The notes beneath the pieces were generated by a model, which was given only the letters and a program-made list of their open reading frames with translations, made no database searches and was not told the DNA's origin. This document shows positions 35,139 to 44,432 of a stretch of DNA of 64,000 nt, one piece after another. The position numbers and the translations under genes are program-made. Positions within the stretch are counted from its first letter, which is position 1, and each line of letters starts with the position of its first letter. This DNA comes from Tetramitus jugosus. Lineage: Eukaryota > Heterolobosea > Eutetramitea > Acrasida > Vahlkampfiidae. Location of the stretch: positions 1 to 64,000 of the forward strand of contig OW569390.1 in the NCBI GenBank assembly GCA_937625935.1, read 5' to 3'.

Positions 35139-36758
35139 ATGACATCCGTCACACCACAAGTTTTTAATCACTTGTACTTTGAACCATCCAAGCACCCTGA
35201 TCAAGTGATCCCAATGATCCACGGTGAACAATACTTGATCGATGGTGAAGTGAGACAATGGACTGGCAAGATTGACAAGGTGTTTTCTCCGATTTGGAAT
35301 CAAGAAACTGGTCAACCGATCCAGATTGGTACTTATGCCTTTGTGGGTGAAAAGGAAGCTGTAGAAGCAGTGAATGCTGCTAGGAATGCCTTCTCTAATG
35401 GCAGAGGAGAGTGGCCAAGGATGACACCATCTCAGCGTATTGCCTGCGTTGAAAAGTTTGTCAAGCAAATGAAGCAAGTGAAGCAAGAGATTGTGAATGC
35501 AATCATGTGGGAGATTTGTAAGACAACGGCAGATGCAGAGAAGGAAGTTGATCGTACCATTGCTTACATTTTTGATACGATTTCAGAGTTGAAAAAGATG
35601 GTCAATAGTTCTTCTTCTGTTGTGTCCTCTGGTGGCATCGTAGCTCTTACCAAGAGAAGTCCACTTGGTATTTGTCTCTGTGTTGCTCCTTCAAACTATC
35701 CGTTGAACGAGACGTACACAACTCTGTTGCCTGCATTGCTCATGGGAAATTCCATTGTGTTGAAGGTGCCTAGAGTCGGTGGTTTGTGTCACTTCCCAAC
35801 TCTATCTCTCTTCCAGAGCTGTTTCCCCAAGGGTGTTGTCAATGTGATCCCTGGTGCTGGTCGTGAGACATTGCCTCCAATCATGAAGACTGGTATTGTT
35901 GATATTCTTGCATTTATTGGTTCATCAAAGGCTGCTCACAGCTTGCAGATTGAGCATCCACACTCGTACAAGTTGAGATGTGTGTTTGGCTTGGACGCCA
36001 AGAATGCTGCCTTCATCTTGCCTGACGCAGACATGAACACTACGATCAACGAGTGCATTCTCGGCAGTTTGTCATTCAACGGACAAAGATGCACTGCACT
36101 CAAGATTCTGTTTGTGCATGAGAGTATTGCTGAAACATTTACAACCAAGTTTTGTGAAGCTGTTGATGCCTTGAAGATGGGACTTCCATGGGAAAAGGAC
36201 ACCAAGATTACACCTCTATTGGAGCCAAGCAAGCCTGCTTACTTGCGTGGATTGATTGATGATGCAGTCGAAAAGGGAGCCTCAATCATCAATAAGCGTG
36301 GAGGACAGACTGATCGTTCCTTTGTTGCACCTACTGTGCTCTATCCAGTCAATTCAACAATGAGAATCTACACGGAGGAGCAGTTTGCTGATGTCGTTCC
36401 GATTGTTAAATTCTCTCATATTGAAGAATGTGTAGAATATGCAATCAATAGTCACTTTGGTCAACAGGCATCCATCTTTACACAGGATGCCAAAGCAATT
36501 CCAGAGCTCTTGGATGTGCTTGTACATCAAGTCTCTCGTATCAATTTGAACTGTCAATGTCAGAGAGGACCAGACAACTATCCATTCACTGGAAGAAAGG
36601 ACTCTGCTGTTGGTACCTTGTCCGTGTTCGATGCTTTGAGAGCCATGTCCATCAGAACAATGATTGCAACCAAGGAGGACGAGAAGAGTGTAGAGCTATT
36701 TACTAATGTGATGGTCAGCAGAAAATCCACATTCCTTCGTGCAGACTACCTCCAATAA
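35139..36758 (+). CDS. gapN: NADP-dependent non-phosphorylating glyceraldehyde-3-phosphate dehydrogenase-like (ALDH superfamily)
   Basis: 539 residues from ATG 35139 (leader AGATTAAAGCA); the longer open frame to 34950 reads poorly. Aldehyde dehydrogenase landmarks: APSNYPLNET (substrate/oxyanion Asn), GNSIVLKVP (cofactor Lys), FIGSS (Rossmann turn) and SFNGQRCTALK with the nucleophilic Cys (about 318). The last matches GAPN enzymes, which oxidise glyceraldehyde-3-phosphate directly to 3-phosphoglycerate and make NADPH. Where many ALDHs have the general-base Glu, the sequence reads VFGLDAKNAA, giving Asp at about 286; whether Asp is normal in this branch needs an alignment. Probably cytosolic, bypassing an ATP-yielding step of glycolysis. 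Confidence 0.8.
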   Translation: MTSVTPQVFNHLYFEPSKHPDQVIPMIHGEQYLIDGEVRQWTGKIDKVFSPIWNQETGQPIQIGTYAFVGEKEAVEAVNAARNAFSNGRGEWPRMTPSQRIACVEKFVKQMKQVKQEIVNAIMWEICKTTADAEKEVDRTIAYIFDTISELKKMVNSSSSVVSSGGIVALTKRSPLGICLCVAPSNYPLNETYTTLLPALLMGNSIVLKVPRVGGLCHFPTLSLFQSCFPKGVVNVIPGAGRETLPPIMKTGIVDILAFIGSSKAAHSLQIEHPHSYKLRCVFGLDAKNAAFILPDADMNTTINECILGSLSFNGQRCTALKILFVHESIAETFTTKFCEAVDALKMGLPWEKDTKITPLLEPSKPAYLRGLIDDAVEKGASIINKRGGQTDRSFVAPTVLYPVNSTMRIYTEEQFADVVPIVKFSHIEECVEYAINSHFGQQASIFTQDAKAIPELLDVLVHQVSRINLNCQCQRGPDNYPFTGRKDSAVGTLSVFDALRAMSIRTMIATKEDEKSVELFTNVMVSRKSTFLRADYLQ

Positions 36759-36837
36759 ACGATGTAAATTACTCTGTCCAACCCATCACTGCTTGAAGCA
36801 ATTGAAACAGTTGGAGTATTTTCTGTGCCACGGAATT

Positions 36838-36889
36838 CCTTCCAAAAATTGTAAGTGCTCGTCCGTCACGCAAAGGAGAAATTGGTTTC
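36838..36889 (-). pseudogene. F-box/LRR relic, left piece
   Basis: The plus strand CCTTCCAAAAATTGTAAGTG and following CTCGTCC align with CCTTTCAAAAATCGTAAATG and CTCATCC in the intact F-box/LRR gene at 16799-16826, in the same orientation. The match is short (about 35 bp) but position-consistent with the larger relic on the other side of the aldo-keto reductase gene. Confidence 0.5.
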
Positions 36890-36897
36890 GGGGTTCC

Positions 36898-36967
36898 GAT
36901 CACAATGCGGAACAATGCGTGATCACTTCAGTTTCAGAGATAAAAGCTTGGATCAGCTTCTGATCAC
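36898..36967 (+). promoter_or_regulatory. Repeated GATCAC motif upstream of the aldo-keto reductase
   Basis: GATCAC occurs at 36898, 36921 (within palindromic GTGATCAC, 36919-36926) and 36962 (TGATCAC), all in the 100 bp before ATG 37000. Three copies of a 6-mer in 70 bp, one palindromic, suggest a transcription-factor site. Confidence 0.3.
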
Positions 36968-36999
36968 TTAGTACCAATACCAAAACAAATCATAACAAC

Positions 37000-38025
37000 A
37001 TGAAGTACAAAAGACTCGGAAACACTGGACTCCAGGTGTCACAATTAACCTTCGGATGCATGTCATTCGGTAGTCCCAACTGGCAACAATGGGTACTCGA
37101 TTCCGAAGAAGGAACAAAGTTACTAAAGGAAGCTTACGATCTGGGATTTAACTTTTTCGATACGGCTGATGTCTATTCTAACGGAGAGAGTGAAAGAACA
37201 TTGGGAAACTTTCTAAAGCAGTATCAAATTCCAAGAGAGAATGTGGTCATTGCTACAAAGGTGTTCTTTGGTGTGGTTAAGTCAGGAAAGCAAATTGTTT
37301 CGATGAGAAATCCAGATGCTGTGGATAGAAATGCTCGTGGATTGAGCAGAAAACACATTATGCATGCTGTTCAAGATTCCTTGGATCGCCTGCAGACTGA
37401 TTACATTGACTTGTACATTATTCATCGTTGGGATTACGATACTCCGATTGAAGAGACAATGGAAGCTCTGCATGATTGTGTAAAATCTGGAAAAGTTCGT
37501 TACTTGGGTGCTTCGTCCATGCATGCGTGGCAATTTGCAAAAGCACAACAGATTGCAAAGGAGAGAGGATGGACTCCATTTGTTTCCATGCAAAACTTGT
37601 ATAATCTTCTCTATAGAGAAGAAGAAAGAGATATGATTCCTCTATGTCTTGATCAGAAGGTAGCATTGACACCATGGAGTCCTTTGGCTCGTGGTGACCT
37701 CGCAAAGATTGAAGACAAGACACAAGATAGCACCAGAAGTGAAACGGACCAAGTCCTAAAGTCTTTCCAATCTCGTTTCTCTGACGTGGATCAGACCATT
37801 AGACAACGGGTTCTTGAAATTGCAAACAAGAAGCAATGTTCCACTGCTCAATTGTCACTGGCTTGGTTGTTGCACAAGAAGGGAGTAGTCTCTCCCATCA
37901 TTGGTGTTACCAAGATTGAACAAATCAAGGATTGTGTCAAAGCATTGGACATTGAATTGTCAGAAGAGGAGCTAAAGTATCTGGAAGAACCTTACCAGGC
38001 AAAGGCAATTTTTGGTCACACATAA
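37000..38025 (+). CDS. Aldo-keto reductase
   Basis: 341 residues. The catalytic tetrad is visible: Asp in FFDTADVYSNGESE (about 53-67), Tyr in the same motif, Lys in VIATKV (about 84-89) and His in LYIIHRWD (about 140-147). The start KYKRLGNTGLQVSQLTFGCM and end AQLSLAWLLHKKGVVSPIIG are standard for the superfamily. It belongs near the bacterial YajO/YcsN and potassium-channel-beta branch rather than animal aldose reductases. Probably an NADPH-dependent reductase of aldehydes, cytosolic. It lies between two pieces of a decayed F-box/LRR gene. This and its bacterial-type branch make recent arrival possible, but its base use is not obviously different. Confidence 0.85.
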   Translation: MKYKRLGNTGLQVSQLTFGCMSFGSPNWQQWVLDSEEGTKLLKEAYDLGFNFFDTADVYSNGESERTLGNFLKQYQIPRENVVIATKVFFGVVKSGKQIVSMRNPDAVDRNARGLSRKHIMHAVQDSLDRLQTDYIDLYIIHRWDYDTPIEETMEALHDCVKSGKVRYLGASSMHAWQFAKAQQIAKERGWTPFVSMQNLYNLLYREEERDMIPLCLDQKVALTPWSPLARGDLAKIEDKTQDSTRSETDQVLKSFQSRFSDVDQTIRQRVLEIANKKQCSTAQLSLAWLLHKKGVVSPIIGVTKIEQIKDCVKALDIELSEEELKYLEEPYQAKAIFGHT

Positions 38026-38485
38026 GACTTTGATTGTAAGGGATTCAGTATCCCCTTGTTCAATTGAACCATAATTAATCTCTTTGTCATCCAGACTTAC
38101 TATCCTCTACCAAGGACATTGATTGAGTTTGAATTGATTGATTCCTTTTCGTATGTGTCGCAATACTCGATATTCTTGGTCCGGATGTCACTATAAAGCA
38201 GAACAACAAATTTCAATTAATTGAAGGGACATTTTCAACTTCGTACGAGAAGCTTCTCTTCTTCTTGACACTTTCATCGATCTTTAATGAGAACGTGTGA
38301 TTTTGTGAATCTAATGACTGTAAACAACAATAGAGTTCCAAACCTGGGAAGATACTCTGAAATTGGATTATACAATGCAACTTTCTCATTTTTCGCTTGG
38401 TTGAGGATCGATTTCTTTCCCGCTCTTCTTTCCCGCCAATTTTTTCTTGTCAATGAAAAGTCGAACAAAATTAATAAACAAGAGA
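38026..38485. other. Intergenic region, partly F-box/LRR relic
   Basis: The first 165 bp contain the relic at 38051-38190. The remainder (to 38485) is AT-rich and precedes the GCP4 start; nothing else is recognised. Confidence 0.6.
38051..38190 (-). pseudogene. F-box/LRR relic, right piece
   Basis: Several blocks align in order with the intact F-box/LRR gene at about 16870-17050, same orientation. TTTGAATTGATTGATTCC here corresponds to TTTGAATTGATTGATCCC there; CAATACTCGATATTCTTGGT corresponds to CAATACTCAATGATATTGGT; and a CTCTTTGTCATCCAG block matches TTCTTTCTCGTCCAG. Small deletions destroy the frame. It continues the gene roughly where the left piece at 36838-36889 stops. Confidence 0.75.
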
Positions 38486-40495
38486 ATGCTGAACGAATTG
38501 CTGTTGGCCCTTGTCGGTTATCCAGGCCCTATTTGTCAACTTGATACGAGAAGCAACAAGATTCAACTGGCTTCAGATGGAAATCAATTTCCATTTCTGC
38601 ACCAATCCGAAAAGCTTCAGATTGATCAAATCTGTGAAATTGCGACTCTGTACTATCATTTGAATCGAAGTTTGTTGCAGCAAGATGAAGACACCAATGT
38701 ATGTTTTGATGTAAAACCATGTTTTTACAAAAACAGAATGGAATGCCTAATTGTAAGCTTGTTTTGCTATGTATCTCTATAATAAATGACAGAGAAAGGG
38801 GGTTGGTGATGATGTTTATATGAGAGCTCTGAGGAATGGAACAAGGGTATTGTTGGAGCCATACAAGAAGACAATATCAAAATTTTCGTTGCCTAGCAAT
38901 GTACCACTGCTATCATTGTCCTATATTATATCAGAATTGAAAATTGTATGTTGTTGTTTGTGTTGTTGTTGTAAATGTTGTGTTGTTTGATCTAACATAT
39001 GGTCAATGTGATGATAAACGAACAGTACAAGTTGTTGTTTGAGAGATTGTTACAGATTTTGAGAGCAGATCATTCCATGTTGACTCTGTTTCCGCATGTG
39101 CATCATATGGTATCATCTGGTCATCCTGTAATTAAGCATTCTGGTGTTCACTTGTGTAAATATTTGAATCGAGTCACACTGTTTCAAATGCAAAAGTTTT
39201 TGATTGGTGATGCACACCATCCCTCTTTTTGGATCCATAGGAATGAAAAGTGTGCCAATTGGAGCAATGAATACTATCTAGTGAATGAAAATATACCGCC
39301 ACCATTGACAGTGTCACTATGTCGAAAGTTCTTATTTGTTTCGAGTGTGTTGCACATCTTGAAACGGAAATCGGACATTGATGATACTTTACGAGCCAAC
39401 AATTACTCTCGAGAGTGGTACTCACAGTTGCAGGCACTGTCAGAGTTCGAACAACCAAGCTCATTTGCCAATCAATTAGAGCTTGTGATTACAAAGATGC
39501 ACAATCAGATTACAGTAAATTTGTGGGATATTTTGTGTGGAAGAGATGTTAAAGCGCTGTTCAATGATCTTCGGAGGTGCTTCTTGTTGGATGGTGATAT
39601 TTTCCAGGTGTGGTTAGCAAATGGTGCATTGTCTGTGCTACAACAGAACACACGATTATTTGTGGATTCTTCAGGTGATCTTTCGAGATTGTTTCAAACA
39701 TTGGAGTATGAGTTTACTTGCATGGAAAACGTTTCTCTAACAACTATTGCCAAAGCGTCGTCCATCTTATCGCCGAATTCTTCTCTAGCTAGCGAACATG
39801 CGCCACATTCACCCTCTGGGAACCTATCGGCTAGTTCATTTGACCATTTACTTGGCGAGATATCAAAGTTAAAGGATCAGTGGCATAGTCAATTGCAGAT
39901 TGATGCTCGAATCAAGTGGCCTCTATCTCTGTTGATCACAGACGAAATATTGGAACTCTACAACCAAATTTGGCAATTCTTACTATTGATCAAGCGAGTA
40001 CAGATGGAGCTGAATGACTGTTACATGATACTGATAAAGTCCAACAACCAGGCAAATATTGTGAGATCTCACCGGCAGCAGCTTCATATGATCATGCATT
40101 TCCTCGTGGACCATATTTGGTACTATTTGGGTGTTGATGTAATTGGTGCCCAGTTTTCAGAGCTCGAAAAGTTCTTAAGCAAGTGTGAATCATTCCAGGC
40201 ATGTAAAGTACAGCACGAACAGTTCTTAATGAGAATACATAAGAGCATGTTCCTAGGAAAGTCTGGACAAGTTGTTCGGGCAACATTATTGCAATTAATT
40301 GACATTATTATGACGTTTACTCACGTTGTGCGGACTGAGCAACTCGACTTGTATTTAGGTGATATTGATCATCATTGGAGGCGCCAGATGAGTTTGTTCT
40401 GGAATTTGCTGGAGAATGGAGCTGATAGAGAGTTGTCCGTACTGTGCTTACGGATCGATTACAATGGCTGGTTTTCAAGAACAGGAGATCAATGA
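38486..40495 (+). CDS. TUBGCP4: Gamma-tubulin complex component 4 (GCP4/TUBGCP4), exons 38486-38698, 38793-38945, 39026-40495
   Basis: Spliced length 611 residues. MLNELLLALVGYPGPI at the start matches the GRIP1 N-terminus of GCP4 (xxELLLALxGYPG). Exon 2 gives VYMRALRNGTRVLLEPYKKT, exon 3 YKLLFERLLQILRADH, and the end shows the GRIP2 landmarks VKWP-like IKWPLSLLIT, RVQMELNDCY, FLVDHIWYYLGVDVI and CLRIDYNGWFS. Both introns are phase 0 with GTATGT donors and ACAG acceptors (94 and 80 nt). GCP4 is the smallest subunit of the gamma-tubulin ring complex that nucleates microtubules at centrosomes, basal bodies or spindle poles. Assignment to GCP4 rather than GCP2, 3, 5 or 6 rests on length and the N-terminal motif. 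Confidence 0.9.
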
Positions 40496-40621
40496 GCTAC
40501 TCAATACGAATTGGCTCTCGTAAAAGCATTGGCATAGATAAGTTGATTTCCCATGAATCTGGATGAAGTAGTAGCGTAACTCTTCTTGGATAAACCTTTT
40601 ATTCGATTGCAGCAATCGAAA

Positions 40622-41578
40622 TTACAATTTGGAAGGAATTTGTCGTTGTGTCTGATTGTTGGGTGTAGCGTTCACGTGCTTTGATATCATTGAATCGACA
40701 GTTTCAGGTGATATTGCCTTGAGAAGAGGAACAATCTTTTGTTTCAGTATGAATCTCTCCTCACGCTTGCCACAACTAACAGCATACAATACATCATTGA
40801 CACACTGATCAACACTCATCACCTTGGAATCGTCTTTTGTTGGCGCAGCAGGTGTTTCACTACTGTGATCCGAAGAGGATGAAGCATATTGGTCCTTGTG
40901 AGCTTCGACAAGATGTCTATCTCTCAGCCCTGTATCGATCCATCCAGGCATTGCGACCGTAATGTTCACACGTCTCGGAGCAGATTCATCACCTGGTGCA
41001 TATCTCTTTTGCTTGACATTCAACTCGTTTCGCAACACCTCGAAAAATCCATTGACAGCATACTTGCTCGAACAATAGGCCGTACGATAGGGAACTCCAA
41101 TGAGTCCACTCATGGAAGAAATGACTCCAATACTGCTCGGATTCTGATTTTTTGTTAACTTTTTGCTCAAATAGGGCAAGCAATGGTGAACAAAGTTGAC
41201 ATAGCCCATAAAGTTCACCTCCCACATTTGGCGGAACAGCGTATTCACTTGCAGTGTGCTCATGAGCTCAAACTCAATCGATCCACTCACTCCAGCATTC
41301 AACAAGAGAACATCCAAGTGATCTACTCCACACTCGTGCAGTCCCTTGGTGACTACTTGACCACACTGTTCAATATCCGATACGTCACACGCAGAAACAC
41401 TCACTTTGGCTGCACCGAGTTTCAGGCACTCGTCCTTGAGTTGCTCCAACAAGTTCAATGATCGAGCACACAGAATAAGGTTGGTCGAGAGTGGTGCCAA
41501 GCGAAGAGCCAAGGCCTTGCCCAATCCCATGGAAGCACCCGTGATCAGTACCGTTGCATTTCTGAACTTGTGTTCCAT
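40622..41578 (-). CDS. Short-chain dehydrogenase/reductase, DHRS7-like
   Basis: 318 residues. Classical SDR motifs: TGASMGLG (about 14-21), CDVSD (about 63-67), LLLNAGVSG (about 91-99), ISSMSG (about 151-156) and the catalytic YCSSK (about 165-169), followed by PGWIDT. The extended substrate region with VPYRTAYCSSKYAVNGFFEV and LRNEL resembles DHRS7/11-beta-HSD-type microsomal reductases acting on lipids or steroids. No N-terminal membrane anchor is seen. The C-terminus (SPETVDSMISK) is also of the DHRS7B kind. Substrate unknown. It converges with GCP4, 126 bp between stops. Confidence 0.85.
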   Translation of the reverse strand: MEHKFRNATVLITGASMGLGKALALRLAPLSTNLILCARSLNLLEQLKDECLKLGAAKVSVSACDVSDIEQCGQVVTKGLHECGVDHLDVLLLNAGVSGSIEFELMSTLQVNTLFRQMWEVNFMGYVNFVHHCLPYLSKKLTKNQNPSSIGVISSMSGLIGVPYRTAYCSSKYAVNGFFEVLRNELNVKQKRYAPGDESAPRRVNITVAMPGWIDTGLRDRHLVEAHKDQYASSSSDHSSETPAAPTKDDSKVMSVDQCVNDVLYAVSCGKREERFILKQKIVPLLKAISPETVDSMISKHVNATPNNQTQRQIPSKL

Positions 41579-42538
41579 TTTTTGTTGTTTCTCGGGCTTA
41601 TTGCATTTTCACCGACGAATGATTACCGCTTCGGTTCACCGGCTTTTACGGCTTTTGAGAGGTGAGTACAAACACGGATAATACGGAGCCTAATGAAGTC
41701 CAAATCTGGTGCAAATTACCGAACGGTTCAGAGAGAAATATAACACAGCGCACTAAACTTGAAAACAAGAGATACAAGAGATGAGAGTCTATCCGAAGAA
41801 CAACCACCAAGTAGTGGAAACACCAACAGAGAAGAGGAATGACAAACACCAACTAATCTAACTCGGCAAAGTTCATCGAATGTTGAGACAGACCGCAATG
41901 TGCTTCTGCAAATGCTTCTCTCCGTGAGAACAATCATGACTGTTGTCATTGTGTTTCAAGTGATAGCGTCTTGCTTTTGCATTTGGGTTATTTCATCAAG
42001 CTTCCGGTAGAGAAAGTTTAAAAAAAACATCTACAGTTCTTCTGGATAGTTATGCTCGTGAGGCAAATGTCTTTGTGATGTCCATGCTCGATCGTAATAA
42101 GATGTGTGTCGATGATGTGGTATCAGAGTGGAATCATAATCGCATCACGGACGAAAATGCACAAGAGCTCATGTTTTCAAAAACATAAGTGTTTAGAACG
42201 AGTTTAACATCTCTGGCTTTCAGTTATGGTAATGCATCAACGTCAATCTACTTTGGCACAGAGAAGGGGAGTGGGGAAATATTTATCTGACAGCTCAATC
42301 AGAAACGGTGAGCACTACACAAGCAATAAATCGAATTTTGAAAAGCTCCCTAAGTTTTCTGAACAACTTCTTCAGTTCGAGCAGAACGTTGTTCGAATCC
42401 CTTATACCATTAGAAATGACGTCACACAGCAATAGCAATTAGAAGGCATCCTCCGTGATATTATACTCTGCTCGATACACTAAAGAAAATAAAATTCCAC
42501 GTTCAAATAACAAGAACAATAAACATTTCAAACACATA
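41579..42538. other. Relic-bearing region before the cathepsin gene
   Basis: About 960 bp with no intact gene. It contains broken coding pieces of a membrane sensor protein (listed at 41780-42435). The final 80 bp are the A-rich leader of the cathepsin-like gene. Confidence 0.6.
41780..42435 (+). pseudogene. Membrane receptor or cyclase N-terminal relic
   Basis: The plus strand, in changing frames, gives DESLSEEQPPSSGNTNREEE and a stop. It continues with NVLLQMLLSVRTIMTVVIVF followed by QVIASCFCIWVISSSFR (a membrane helix), then STVLLDSYAREANVFVMSML with DRNKMCVDDVVSEWNHNRI, then AFSYGNASTSIYFGTEKGSG, and finally LQFEQNVVRIPYTIRNDVTQ. This helix-plus-extracellular-sensor arrangement resembles the N-termini of large nucleotide cyclases of heterolobosean amoebae. 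A cyclase catalytic-domain fragment lies 2 kb downstream on the same strand. The gene is dead; the family is an inference. Confidence 0.45.
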
Positions 42539-43480
42539 ATGCAGAAGATTACTTCCATCTTGGCAATTGCTTTGCTTTGCCTTGTTTGCCTTGCCTTCGC
42601 TGACAAGTTGAACGACCCAAAATTGATCAGTGCTATCAATAGAGATCCACAAGGCACGTGGAGAGCCAGATCCTACCCACAATTTGAGGGCAAGACCGCA
42701 GCTGAGATTTCCCACTTGTTCGGTGCATTGTCACCACTATCCCCTTCCAGATTCTACAGTCACAAATTGTTCTCCAAAGGTAGAAGGGATATCCCGGAAA
42801 GTTTTGATTCCTACGAGCGATGGCCACATTACATTCACCCAATTAGAGAACAAGGAAGCTGTGGATCTTGGTGGGCATTCTCCAGCTCTTCGATGCTCTC
42901 TGACAGATTTGCAATTACTACCAACGGAACAACCAATGTTGAACTCTCTCCTCAATACATGGTCTCTTGTGACAAGGATGATCAGGGTTGCGAAGGTGGT
43001 GACATGGACTCCTTGTGGAAGTTCTTGTCCACCAATGGTACTGTTTCTGAGAATTGCTCGCCATACGTTTCTGGAAGCGGTCTTGTTCCAGTGTGCAACA
43101 AATACTGTGTTGACAGAAGCAAGATGAAGTTCTACAAGGCTGACGAGAAGTCCATCAAGTACTTTGGTCCTCGCGATCTCCAAGGGATTCAAGAAGATAT
43201 TATGCAAAATGGTCCAATCGTCACTGAATTCAAGGTCTACCTTGACTTTGTGAACTACGCATCTGGTGTTTACAGACATGAGTCAGGTAACGCTTTGGGC
43301 CGTCTCGCTGTTAAGGTTACTGGATGGGGTGTTGATAGCGCATCTGGTCTTCCATATTGGATCGCTGCCAACAGTTGGGGTACTGAATGGGGCCAAAAGG
43401 GTTTCTTCTGGATCTTAAGAGGCAAGAACGAGTGTCAGATAGAGGTCAACTTCTACACTGCCTTACCATTGTTGGAATAA
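42539..43480 (+). CDS. Cathepsin B-like protein lacking catalytic Cys and His (pseudopeptidase)
   Basis: 313 residues from ATG 42539. A signal peptide is clear (ILAIALLCLVCLAFA, cleavage near residue 21). A short propeptide with a C1A-type SAINRDPQGTWRA segment follows, then a papain-fold domain: REQGSCGSWWAFSSSS (about 103-118), CEGGDMDSLW (about 151-160), GWGV (about 262-265) and AANSWGTEWGQKGFF (about 276-290). In active C1A peptidases the sequence is QGSCGSCWAF; here position 111 is Trp. The catalytic His of the GGHAxxxxGWG motif is Leu (LGRLAVKVTGWG, Leu 256). The Asn of NSW (278) is kept. The frame is otherwise perfect, so this is more likely a maintained non-catalytic lysosomal or secreted protein than a fresh pseudogene. 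Confidence 0.9.
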   Translation: MQKITSILAIALLCLVCLAFADKLNDPKLISAINRDPQGTWRARSYPQFEGKTAAEISHLFGALSPLSPSRFYSHKLFSKGRRDIPESFDSYERWPHYIHPIREQGSCGSWWAFSSSSMLSDRFAITTNGTTNVELSPQYMVSCDKDDQGCEGGDMDSLWKFLSTNGTVSENCSPYVSGSGLVPVCNKYCVDRSKMKFYKADEKSIKYFGPRDLQGIQEDIMQNGPIVTEFKVYLDFVNYASGVYRHESGNALGRLAVKVTGWGVDSASGLPYWIAANSWGTEWGQKGFFWILRGKNECQIEVNFYTALPLLE

Positions 43481-43605
43481 GTTTTCAAAATACTATAATA
43501 TACATCGTATAAGATGGATCTGTTTCTGGCTTGTTACTCTGCCAAATACATAAAACTATTCATTATAGACAAGCTGAAGGACTATCCGACTTATACTTTA
43601 GATAG

Positions 43606-43986
43606 CTCTCTGGAACGCCAGCAGGTGATTGGAGCACCAACATACTTTTACAAAGTTTCGGAGATAGCGTTCTGGACTATGACCTCCTGAGCACCGATCC
43701 AGCCAGCCCCAGCCTGCTTCCATACAACGAAGTGGTTCAGATCAAAGTTCCTATTCATGCTGAGGCCGTATATCTGAGGCGTGGTGTGTTTATGTACTCA
43801 AGTCGCTTCCTTGTCGTTGACGCCGGCAGAAGCAATGTCACCACCAGAACAGTTCCCTTTGCTCAGGTCAGTATCCGACCTCGATATGTCCCTTCTGATG
43901 TAGAAGCTGGTACATCTATGGAGCTGCGCTACGGTGGTGCTGCTGGCAGTTACATTCAGAACAATTATCGTAGGCATAGCATTTAG
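43606..43986 (+). pseudogene. Unidentified coding fragment, beta-rich
   Basis: An open frame without a start codon reads LSGTPAGDWSTNILLQSFGD, then SLLPYNEVVQIKVPIHAEAV, YLRRGVFMYSSRFLVVDAG and VPSDVEAGTSMELRYGGAAG before a stop. The composition suggests an extracellular beta-sandwich segment. The family is not recognised. A preceding in-frame TAG closes it, so it is a truncated relic. Confidence 0.45.
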
Positions 43987-44039
43987 GTGATGTGGTCTTT
44001 TGCCACAAAAAAACGAAATCAAAAATCACATGATGCCTC

Positions 44040-44303
44040 GTGGCTAAATATGGAAGTCCGGCGGACAAAATCAACTTCTGGGCCAGAAGAAACTCAATCG
44101 CCTGGCCAACTTCACTCAACCCAAGTATGCCCATCATTACACCATCAGCAATCCAAGCGTACACAACAGACATCATGAAATTGAATGAGCTTTACCTACC
44201 GAGTGTTTCTCCTGAAGCTCATCATATCTTGTGCATAGTCGACACCACACGATACACATGTAGTGTCATTGATCCAGTGAGAAAGCCACTACCACATCTG
44301 TAA
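44040..44303 (+). pseudogene. Unidentified coding fragment, possibly peptidase C48-like
   Basis: Protein-like frame with ADKINFWARRNSIAWPTS, AIQAYTTDIMKLNELYLPS and HHILCIVDTTRYTCSVIDPV. The last segment loosely resembles the HW...VID...I.VxDS strand of Ulp1-type peptidases, common in transposons, but this is weak. There is no clear start codon. Confidence 0.3.
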
Positions 44304-44432
44304 TGCGTGGGCCCCTGCGCTACATGATTACACGAACTCGTCATTCTTCTGCCGGAGTCTCGGTTTTCTGTACGAGGCACGCAAGAGAGAACTTTGCATT
44401 GCAAAACACGACCGGTTGTTCACACTAAGCGT

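Larger units (their letters stand above)
43481..44432. other. Relic-bearing region between the cathepsin and cyclase fragments
   Basis: Contains two coding-like fragments listed separately (43606-43986 and 44040-44303), noticeably richer in GC than the surroundings. Nothing else is recognised. Confidence 0.5.

Noticed and set aside
40622-41578. Assignment as 3-ketodihydrosphingosine reductase
   Set aside because: Motifs are generic SDR and the C-terminal region fits DHRS7-type proteins better; no membrane anchor is seen.
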